Source of the DNA: Candidatus Kaiserbacteria bacterium
Lineage (GTDB): Bacteria; Patescibacteria; Paceibacteria; UBA9973; UBA2100
Length of the DNA: 11,282 nucleotides
Assembly (NCBI GenBank): GCA_002401495.1
Contig: NVTG01000039.1
Coordinates: forward strand, 1-11,282
Direction of reading: 5' to 3'
Shown here: positions 5,999 through 11,282 of the stretch, in pieces
Layout of the letters: each line of letters starts with the position of its first letter
How positions within the stretch are numbered: the stretch's first letter is position 1
The notes under the pieces: model-generated
The model's input: only the letters and a program-made list of their open reading frames with translations
The model's database searches: none
Told to the model about the DNA's origin: nothing
Translations under genes and position numbers: made by a program

Positions 5999-6574
5999 CT
6001 AATATTCTATTCCATCAGCCTCTAGTATCTCAATATTTTCGCCGTTAATCTCAAACAACGCAAAACCTCCATCTCCCACCTTAGTTGTCTCAATATCTAA
6101 AAATATTTGAAAGAATCTTGCTGTAAACCCACCGTGGGTAACTAGTACTACATCTGTATCTAATTCTTTGATTTTTGAAAAAGCGGCTCTTACTCTATCT
6201 CCAAAATCTTCACTCCTCTCCTTTCCTGGAATAAAGTCTGTTTTTATATTTACATTTGCAAATTCTGGGTACAAAGTTATGGCTTCGTCTTTATTTAAAC
6301 CCGATAAGATTCCGTACGCATTTCTTTCTTTAGCATAGTGGAATACTTCAAGAGGTATACCAAGTTTTGTAGAAATAATTTCTGCACTTTCCTGTGCTCG
6401 TAAAAGAGGTGAACACATTACTTTTGTAAACTTAACATTTAAGTTATCTATTTTAGTGGCACTTTCTGAAAGCTGCTCTTTACCCTTATCTGTTAGATGA
6501 AAATCAGCCCACCCACCATACTGGTCAGTTAAATCATCGGTACTTTCTCCGTGTCTTACTATAAGTAATTTCAT
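5999..6574 (-). CDS. Histidine phosphatase superfamily protein (phosphoglycerate mutase-like), first copy
   Basis: The 191-residue protein has the full two-histidine phosphatase signature. It shows RHGES (7-11, nucleophile His8), Arg59 in SPLLRAQ, Glu82 in AKERNAYG, and the second His146 in VLVTHGG. These enzymes hydrolyse or transfer phosphate through a phosphohistidine intermediate; the substrate cannot be told from sequence. Length fits the small phosphatase branch rather than a true glycolytic mutase (about 230-250 residues). I chose the ATG at 6574 so the protein begins MKLLIVRHGE. A TTG start at 6592 would overlap the promoter's -10 box. It is transcribed from a leaderless-type promoter that starts just after the tRNA-Gln gene. 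A related enzyme sits on the other side of that tRNA. Confidence 0.92.
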   Translation of the reverse strand: MKLLIVRHGESTDDLTDQYGGWADFHLTDKGKEQLSESATKIDNLNVKFTKVMCSPLLRAQESAEIISTKLGIPLEVFHYAKERNAYGILSGLNKDEAITLYPEFANVNIKTDFIPGKERSEDFGDRVRAAFSKIKELDTDVVLVTHGGFTARFFQIFLDIETTKVGDGGFALFEINGENIEILEADGIEY

Positions 6575-6581
6575 GTGCTGA

Positions 6582-6621
6582 GAGTATAGCAAAGACTCTC
6601 ACTAAACGCTCTAAAACCATT
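6582..6621 (-). repeat. 40-bp promoter repeat, copy 2
   Basis: It is identical to 2695-2734 at 37 of 40 positions. It begins at the 3' end of the tRNA-Gln gene and ends eight bases before the phosphatase start codon. Copy 1 drives the cupredoxin-repeat protein. The near-identity of two non-coding segments about 3.9 kb apart points to recent duplication or strong constraint. Confidence 0.85.
6583..6612 (-). promoter_or_regulatory. Extended -10 promoter, predicted leaderless start
   Basis: TGCTATACT (-10 box at 6583-6588) ends eight bases before the ATG at 6574, and AGAGCG (6607-6612) lies 18 bases upstream. It starts 10 bases after the tRNA-Gln gene and should make the phosphatase mRNA independent of the tRNA transcript. 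Confidence 0.65.
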
Positions 6622-6622
6622 G

Positions 6623-6693
6623 CTGCCGGACTAGGACTCGAACCTAGATAGCTAGCACCAAAAACTAGAGTCCTACCATTAGACGATCCGGCA
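6623..6693 (-). tRNA. tRNA-Gln (anticodon TTG)
   Basis: The 71-base gene folds as a full cloverleaf. The acceptor stem is TGCCGGA/TCCGGCA, the D-arm has GGTA in its loop, and the anticodon stem CTAGT/GCTAG encloses the loop TTTTGGT. The variable loop has four bases, and the T-arm is CTAGG-TTCGAGT-CCTAG. The anticodon TTG reads CAA and CAG, and the G discriminator fits tRNA-Gln. CCA is not encoded (the next bases are CAA), so a CCA-adding enzyme is needed. It sits between two histidine phosphatase genes on the same strand. Confidence 0.95.
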
Positions 6694-6705
6694 ATGTGTG
6701 GTGAT

Positions 6706-6734
6706 ATCCTACCAGATTGTTAGAAAACCACCAA
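6706..6734 (-). promoter_or_regulatory. Possible promoter of tRNA-Gln
   Basis: TTGGTG (6729-6734) and TAGGAT (6706-6711, preceded by TGG as in an extended -10 box) have a 17-base spacer. The -10 box ends 12 bases before the mature tRNA 5' end. Read-through from the upstream phosphatase gene is an alternative. Confidence 0.35.
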
Positions 6735-6737
6735 TCC

Positions 6738-7376
6738 CTATAACGCTACTCCCAAATGCGCAAAATCACTCCATGCGTAAAGTTGCCACTTGTCTTTATC
6801 ATCAACAGTAAAGTATGTAATTCCTGTATTACTCATGCGCATGGTTGCTGCGATCTTTTTAATAAACATATCTGGCGTTAAATACTCTCCGAGAAGAAGA
6901 TGTGCAACAAATAGTTTTAAGAAGAACCCGTGTGAGGAAATAACAATATGTTGCTCTGGACGATTTTTAATAACTTCTGCCAAGTTCCTGGCCCTTTCGA
7001 CGATCTCACTAAAGTGCTCCCCGGAATCTACTGAAGAGTCATGCATCCAACTGTATTCAAACTTTGCCATAGCAACCTGAACATCCGGATCATTAATATG
7101 CTTGCCTCTAATTGAATCTGGTTTTTCTCTTTCGTGAATTCCTTCAATTACTTCCATAGGGACTCCGCTTTTCTCAGCGATTCTACTTCCAGTTTGCTCT
7201 GCTCTTTTATAATGACTAGAAAGAACAATCTCAATAGGAATATTCTCAAATCGCTTGGCGACAAAATCAGCCTGTTCTTCACCTTTTTGAGTTAAAGGAG
7301 AGTCTTTTCCTTCCCGAATTCCAGTTGCATTTGCTCGACTTTCCCCATGGCGAACAAGATATATATGTTTAAGCAT
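6738..7376 (-). CDS. Histidine phosphatase superfamily protein (phosphoglycerate mutase-like), second copy
   Basis: A 212-residue protein with the two-histidine phosphatase signature: RHGES (9-13, nucleophile His10), Arg58 in HYKRAEQT, Glu82 in HEREKP, and the second His149 in VISSHG. A C-terminal segment (YFTVDDKDKWQLYAWSDFAHL) is absent from the first copy. Similarity between the copies is confined to the catalytic motifs, so they are distant paralogues with probably different substrates, which I cannot name. The ATG at 7376 lies inside the last codons of dnaX (8-base overlap, ATGcttaa), and no Shine-Dalgarno site is visible. Expression therefore probably depends on translational coupling to dnaX. 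Confidence 0.92.
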   Translation of the reverse strand: MLKHIYLVRHGESRANATGIREGKDSPLTQKGEEQADFVAKRFENIPIEIVLSSHYKRAEQTGSRIAEKSGVPMEVIEGIHEREKPDSIRGKHINDPDVQVAMAKFEYSWMHDSSVDSGEHFSEIVERARNLAEVIKNRPEQHIVISSHGFFLKLFVAHLLLGEYLTPDMFIKKIAATMRMSNTGITYFTVDDKDKWQLYAWSDFAHLGVAL

Positions 7377-8394
7377 TGATAGATTCCATTAACGCAATCT
7401 CAAGAGGTAACTGTTTAATATATGCATTAGGAGTATCTGAATATGCTTCCAAAAGATTAACGAGAACTTTCGAGGTAATTGCTTTCTCCTTTGAAAGACT
7501 TTCTAGTAGTTTAAAGTCATCGGTACTGAATTGCTTTTTAATTATCGAAACTGAACTTGGTGAATTACGAAGCAACATTATAGAACGCACCTTATCTAAA
7601 AGAAGTTTCTGGAAAGTTAGGAAATCAACATTTCCTTCAACTGCGGTTGCAACATTTGCTAACGCCTCATCCAAATTATTCTCAGAGATTGCAGAAAGCA
7701 CTCCATTAACTAATTCCCCCTTAGGAGCACCAGTTACTTCTTCAACTTCCTTACGAGTGATTTTCTTGTCAGAAGAGTATGAAAGAACTTTTTGTAAAAC
7801 TCCTAACGCATCACGAAACGAACCTTCAGCTAAAATAGCGATAAGTTCCGCCGCATCTTTTTCCACTTCAACTTCTTCTTTCTTCGCTATCTTTACAACG
7901 TTCGTTGCCAAAACTGCTCTACTAGGCTTATTAAACGTATAGCTCTGACAACGAGAGACTATTGTGTCCGGTAGTCTATCAATCTCTGTTGTAGCTAGAA
8001 TGAAAACAACATGTTTTGGTGGTTCTTCTAGTGTTTTCAAAAAAGCATTAAAAGCTTCTTTGGTAAGCATGTGAACCTCATCAATAATGTAGACTTTATA
8101 CTCTGAATCAAACGGTAGCGTATGAACCGATTCGTTAAGTTCTCGAAAGTCATCTATCTTACGATTTGACGCTGCATCCATTTCATAAAGGTCTTTTGAA
8201 GTTGTACCAATTAAATCAGCAAGAATACGTGCAACAGTAGTTTTTCCTGTTCCTCTTCCGCCTGCAAAAAGATATGCATGAGAAATACTCTTGTTTTCAA
8301 CAGATTTCTTAAGAACATCCACTACGTGTTCTTGTCCTAAAACATCCTTGAAAGATGCAGGTCGATATTTTCTATATAGTGCTTGGTTGGTCAT
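7369..8394 (-). CDS. dnaX: DNA polymerase III subunit gamma/tau, short form without zinc module
   Basis: This is the clamp-loader ATPase that loads the beta sliding clamp onto DNA. The 341 residues show YRKYRP (7-12), Walker A GGRGTGKT (45-52), Walker B VYIIDEVH (101-108), sensor 1 LATTE (133-137), the arginine-finger VSRCQ (146-150), sensor 2 GSFRDAL (191-197), and a domain III to the end. Two things differ from textbook DnaX. The four-Cys zinc module that normally lies between Walker A and EIDAASN is missing (ARILADLIGTTSKDLYEMDA runs straight through). The tau-specific domains IV and V, which contact helicase and polymerase, are also absent. The gene overlaps dus by 23 bases upstream and the phosphatase by 8 bases downstream. 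A leaderless-type promoter lies inside the end of dus. Confidence 0.96.
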   Translation of the reverse strand: MTNQALYRKYRPASFKDVLGQEHVVDVLKKSVENKSISHAYLFAGGRGTGKTTVARILADLIGTTSKDLYEMDAASNRKIDDFRELNESVHTLPFDSEYKVYIIDEVHMLTKEAFNAFLKTLEEPPKHVVFILATTEIDRLPDTIVSRCQSYTFNKPSRAVLATNVVKIAKKEEVEVEKDAAELIAILAEGSFRDALGVLQKVLSYSSDKKITRKEVEEVTGAPKGELVNGVLSAISENNLDEALANVATAVEGNVDFLTFQKLLLDKVRSIMLLRNSPSSVSIIKKQFSTDDFKLLESLSKEKAITSKVLVNLLEAYSDTPNAYIKQLPLEIALMESINA

Positions 8395-9349
8395 TGTCCG
8401 CCATTATACCAGACAGAAGATTCCTTACCTCTTTTGCATCCTTACACCCCATTAATTTAATCCTTAATTCTTTAGCACCTGGAAAACCCTCCACATAACT
8501 AGAAAAATGTTTACGCATTGTTGCGAAACTCTTTATCCCATCAAATTCTTTTTCAAATAGTTCAGAATGTTCAATCAATACTTCTAACTTCTCATTGAAA
8601 GTTGGAACGTGACTACTAAACACCCATGGATTTCCAAATATTCCTCGCCCGATCATAAAGCCATCAGCACCACTCTCTTTTGTCCTTTTAATCCCATCTT
8701 CAACATCCTTCACATCTCCATTTCCAATTATCAACGTATCACTACCTAATCTATCTCTAATACCTACCGCTTGTTCAAGTGTTGACCAATCAGCATCCAC
8801 CTTACTCATCTGCGCTCTTGTTCTTGCATGAATTGTAACTACAGCAGGATTTGTTGAAAGAATTGCGGGAAGCCACTCCTCTAATTCATTTTTAGAATAT
8901 CCTATGCGTGTTTTAACTGAAGCCGGTAAATCTCCCGCACCTTCCATTGCCGCAAGAATTATTTCCTTAGCAAGTTCAGGAGTTTTAATTAGAGCGGCTC
9001 CTGCGCCTTGTTTTTCAACAGAACGATCAGGACATCCCATATTGATATCAACCCCGTCAAAACCTAAATCTCGGGCAATTGAGGCTGCTTTTTTCATACG
9101 TTCGGGATTGGAAGTAAAGAGTTGAGCAACAATTGGCCTCTCTGATTCAGAAAACTTTAATTTCGCCCTCAATTTCTCCTGCCCTCTCTCATCTGCAAAA
9201 AAGAGCCCGTCTGCTGAGGTAAATTCAGTAAAGGTTACGTGTTTGATATCACTGTGTTTTGATATAACAGCACGAAAAGCCGCGTCTGTTACATCCTCCA
9301 GAGGCGCCATTGTATGTATTGGTTTTTCTAAATCGTTCCAAAAGTTCAT
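8372..9349 (-). CDS. dus: tRNA-dihydrouridine synthase family protein
   Basis: This is an FMN- and NADPH-dependent enzyme that reduces uridine to dihydrouridine in the tRNA D-loop. The 325 residues match family length. Visible motifs are the N-terminal APLEDVTD (15-22), INMGCP (102-107, with the conserved Cys106), KTRIGY (146-151), HARTR (174-178), the phosphate-binding GNGDV (209-213) and GRGIFGNPW (234-242), then a helical C-terminal domain with MRKHFSSY. Which Dus subfamily and which tRNA position is served cannot be decided by eye. The start overlaps the ftsQ-like stop as ATGA (4 bases), and the end overlaps dnaX by 23 bases, so it sits in the middle of a coupled operon. No Shine-Dalgarno site precedes it. 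Confidence 0.95.
   Translation of the reverse strand: MNFWNDLEKPIHTMAPLEDVTDAAFRAVISKHSDIKHVTFTEFTSADGLFFADERGQEKLRAKLKFSESERPIVAQLFTSNPERMKKAASIARDLGFDGVDINMGCPDRSVEKQGAGAALIKTPELAKEIILAAMEGAGDLPASVKTRIGYSKNELEEWLPAILSTNPAVVTIHARTRAQMSKVDADWSTLEQAVGIRDRLGSDTLIIGNGDVKDVEDGIKRTKESGADGFMIGRGIFGNPWVFSSHVPTFNEKLEVLIEHSELFEKEFDGIKSFATMRKHFSSYVEGFPGAKELRIKLMGCKDAKEVRNLLSGIMADNDQPSTI
8403..8432 (-). promoter_or_regulatory. Internal extended -10 promoter for dnaX
   Basis: TGGTATAAT on the minus strand (-10 box at 8403-8408, a perfect consensus) ends eight bases before the dnaX ATG. AGAGGT (8427-8432) lies 18 bases upstream, similar to the AGAGCG of the other promoters. The whole element lies inside the last codons of dus. 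It would give dnaX its own leaderless transcript. Confidence 0.55.
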
Positions 9350-10188
9350 TCCGGTACACTAACAGAGTTTTCCTTGTAATACACCCGTTTTTCAAATCGC
9401 ATGTCTATATATTGTATTTCTTGCAAATTCAGCTCTTCAATCACCGCTTCAAGATTAAATACCATCGCCTTTAAATCTTTGTCTAACGCAACCTTGATTT
9501 CCAAACCTGATTCAAGAAGAATAATTGCGTCACTTCCCTCAAAGGAAAATACTGAAGTTTCCAATCCAATACTACGTAAATCATCTATCAACACAGATGC
9601 GTTAGCAAAGTACTCCGGGGAAACAGAAACTCGCATTACATTTTCTCTAGATTCTCCTAGTCCACCCTTAAAGATAACTCTCCCTTGAATTCCAAAGACT
9701 CTTTCAAAGGCAAAGCCGTTTGAATCTAACCTGTAGCACTCTCCATTTTCCTGACACCACAATGCATAGGTTTGTCTTTCTTCAATTACAATTTCAATCT
9801 TTCTTTTCAAAATCTTTCTTTTAATTGAAACATTATCTATTTTCGGAAAGGTACTTAACAAAACACTTTCTACTTCCTCTTGGGGGAAACTTAAAATATT
9901 TTGTCTTGAAAAGATATACCACTTTGGAGTTTCAGTTACTTCAAGAATTAGTGATTCAATTGCAACAGTTTTAACTTCAACATTCTCTTTAATAGATATT
10001 TCCCTTACTGAGAGGAAATTGGAAAACGACAGCCAACTTATTCCCATAACTGTACAAATGAGTGAAGTAACTAGAAGAGCCGTTAAAAGAATACGAATCT
10101 TTTTTCTCCTGTGTGCAAATTTAGATTTGCTCAACTTCGGACTTCTTTTAACCGCAGCAGGTTTTCCTCTACGACTACCCCGCCACAT
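9346..10188 (-). CDS. ftsQ: FtsQ/DivIB-like cell division protein
   Basis: A 280-residue bitopic membrane protein expected to act in the divisome by bridging FtsL/FtsB and other proteins outside the membrane. A very basic cytoplasmic tail (residues 1-32) precedes one transmembrane segment (about 31-55). A POTRA-type domain follows (about 58-138, from FLSVREISI to EIVIEERQ), then the second extracytoplasmic domain with YRLDSNGFAF (152-161). The end, YIDMRFEKRVYYK, is typical of FtsQ. CQENGEC (145-151) offers a possible disulfide. Primary similarity is weak, as usual for this family; topology and the POTRA-plus-D-x-x-G pattern carry the call. It starts three bases after the serS stop and ends in a 4-base overlap with dus. 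No Shine-Dalgarno site is seen. Confidence 0.8.
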   Translation of the reverse strand: MWRGSRRGKPAAVKRSPKLSKSKFAHRRKKIRILLTALLVTSLICTVMGISWLSFSNFLSVREISIKENVEVKTVAIESLILEVTETPKWYIFSRQNILSFPQEEVESVLLSTFPKIDNVSIKRKILKRKIEIVIEERQTYALWCQENGECYRLDSNGFAFERVFGIQGRVIFKGGLGESRENVMRVSVSPEYFANASVLIDDLRSIGLETSVFSFEGSDAIILLESGLEIKVALDKDLKAMVFNLEAVIEELNLQEIQYIDMRFEKRVYYKENSVSVPE

Positions 10189-10191
10189 ATA

Positions 10192-11145
10192 TTATGAAAT
10201 TATTTCTCTATCCTGCATGTAGGGTCGCAGGGCTTCAGGTATTTTTACTGTTCCGTCTGCTTGTTGGTAGTTTTCTACTAACGACACAAGAATTCTTGGA
10301 GTTGGAATGGCAGTACAGTTTAGGGAGTGAGCGTAGCGATTCTTTCCGTCGCTATCTTTATATTTGATATTAAACCTACGTGTTTGGAAATCGTGGAAGT
10401 ATGAGGCTGAGCTTATCTCGCGATACTTCTCTTCAAGGGGAACCCATAGTTCAATGTCGTACTTTTTAACTTGTCCTTGACCAAGGTCTCCACCACAGTT
10501 AAGCACTGTGTGATACGGAATACCCAGTGATTCGATAAACTCTTCAGTATTACGGTTTAACCACTCATGCCATTTAACAGACTCTTCGTGAGAAGCCTCA
10601 CAAAGTATTACTTGTTCAAGTTTATAGAATTCGTGAACACGGATTAATCCTTTAGTGTCTTTTCCGTGACTTCCAGCTTCTCGTCTGTAACAAGGGGAGA
10701 AAGATAGATTTCTAATAGGAAGCTTTTCCTTATCAACCACTTCATCTGCGTAATATCCCATTGTGCTAATTTCAGAAGTTCCGATAAGGTAGTCTCCGTC
10801 TTGTGTGTGATAAATATCGTCTGCCTCATTTGGTAAGTGACCAGTTCCAAAAAGATTGCTCTTACGAACAATGGCAGGAACGATCATTGGGTCAAACCCT
10901 TTTTTTAGGAAAAAATCTTGAGCGTAGTTCCAGATTGCGTAGGAGAGTAATGCTCCATCCTTTTTTAGAAAATATCCACGGAAGCCTGAAACTTTTACGC
11001 CTCGTTCAAAATCCACCATGTCCAGCTTAGTCATAATATCTACATGACTCTTTGCTTCAAAATCAAACTGCGTCTTTTCGCCCCATACTTTTATCTCTTG
11101 GTTATCCTGGTCATCATTTCCATCAGGAACATGGGGGAGGAAGTT
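10192..11145 (-). CDS. serS: Seryl-tRNA synthetase, 5' end missing
   Basis: The enzyme charges tRNA-Ser with serine. The class II catalytic core is nearly complete. It starts with the linker that precedes the core (HVPDGNDDQ, then VWGEK, DFEAKSH and LDMVDFERG). Then come YLIGTSEI (the serine-binding TxE loop), motif 2 CYRREAGSHG, ISSASYFHDFQTRR, and motif 3 around LNCTAIPTPRILVSLVENYQ with IPEALRPYM near the end. Motif 3 lacks the usual bacterial GSGLAVGR wording. The N-terminal coiled-coil arm, about 100 residues, is absent. Upstream of about 11109-11145 the frame reads unrelated sequence, while another frame encodes hscB, so the gene is cut by a junction. A start at the internal ATG at 11034 would omit linker sequence that is plainly SerRS and is rejected. 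The 5' limit given is the far edge of the ambiguous zone. Confidence 0.9.
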   Translation of the reverse strand, partial: NFLPHVPDGNDDQDNQEIKVWGEKTQFDFEAKSHVDIMTKLDMVDFERGVKVSGFRGYFLKKDGALLSYAIWNYAQDFFLKKGFDPMIVPAIVRKSNLFGTGHLPNEADDIYHTQDGDYLIGTSEISTMGYYADEVVDKEKLPIRNLSFSPCYRREAGSHGKDTKGLIRVHEFYKLEQVILCEASHEESVKWHEWLNRNTEEFIESLGIPYHTVLNCGGDLGQGQVKKYDIELWVPLEEKYREISSASYFHDFQTRRFNIKYKDSDGKNRYAHSLNCTAIPTPRILVSLVENYQQADGTVKIPEALRPYMQDREIIS

Positions 11146-11282
11146 TGATCGGTGCCATCGCCCAGTGCGAAGCCGGAAAGCGCGAGCAAAGTTTCCGCGC
11201 GCTTTAATGGATGCGAAAGCATGACGAAAGCTTCATTCAAGTCCGCCATGTGATCCTCTGCTTTGTCCCGCTCTTCGACTGA
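11111..11282 (-). pseudogene. hscB: hscB fragment (Fe-S cluster co-chaperone), probably foreign to this contig
   Basis: From the right edge leftward, the minus strand encodes an uninterrupted piece of HscB, the J-domain co-chaperone that delivers IscU to HscA. It reads SVEERDKAEDH, then DLNEAFVML, HPLKRAETLLALSGF, and DQTSSPMFLMEMM. These correspond to the end of the J-domain and the start of the C-terminal IscU-binding domain. After MM the HscB match stops and the frame ends at a TAA (11091-11093). The first 122 bases from the right edge are about 54% GC, against about 40% in the adjacent serS. Both the wording and the composition suggest a proteobacterial source. The fragment continues beyond the window. 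Confidence 0.8.

Noticed and set aside
6575..6592. TTG start at 6592 for the first histidine phosphatase
   Set aside because: It overlaps the TATACT box, and family members begin directly with the strand leading to RHGE, as the ATG at 6574 gives.
2695..6621. CRISPR array
   Set aside because: Repeats are few, kilobases apart, diverged and contain genes between them; no regular short spacers.
11035..11145. A frameshift in a full-length serS as explanation for the lost N-terminus
   Set aside because: No frame upstream of the junction encodes a SerRS coiled coil; the alternative frame is clearly HscB, so a junction explains it better.

Overview
The window looks like a stretch of a Candidate Phyla Radiation (Patescibacteria, probably Parcubacteria-type) genome, most likely a contig from a metagenome. 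The grounds are inference: a compact minus-strand housekeeping cluster with overlapping genes, a short DnaX that lacks the usual zinc module, a tRNA gene with no encoded CCA, an FtsQ of the short divergent kind, small membrane-anchored Cys-rich proteins and a cupredoxin without any respiratory genes.

Layout. (1) 22-2688: two plus-strand genes (a membrane-anchored protein with a duplicated four-Cys module, and a CuA-type cupredoxin), converging on a long minus-strand protein that joins a membrane anchor, a His-only cupredoxin domain and a Cys/His-rich repeat domain. These three look like one extracytoplasmic copper/redox locus. (2) 2696-5872: three soluble hypothetical proteins with strong Shine-Dalgarno sites or canonical promoters and somewhat higher GC than the rest, then a membrane-anchored hypothetical protein. 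Repeats that resemble the 3' ends of tRNA genes lie between these genes. (3) 5999-7376: two histidine phosphatases flanking a tRNA-Gln gene. (4) 7369-11145: a tightly packed minus-strand run, serS - ftsQ-like - dus - dnaX - histidine phosphatase, with overlaps of 4, 23 and 8 bases. (5) 11109-11282: the right edge switches to a GC-richer fragment of a proteobacterial-type hscB in another frame. It meets the catalytic part of serS inside a short segment that reads sensibly in both frames, so this edge is probably an assembly chimera.

Two expression modes are visible. At least four minus-strand starts (2688, 5872, 6574, 8394) have an extended -10 box (TGnTATAMT) that ends only 7-8 bases before the ATG and no usable Shine-Dalgarno site, which predicts leaderless mRNAs. 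In three of them an AGAGCG hexamer lies exactly 18 bases upstream of the -10 box. The genes at 3379, 3635 and 5001 instead have real leaders with Shine-Dalgarno sites. No CRISPR array, insertion sequence, integrase or rRNA was seen.
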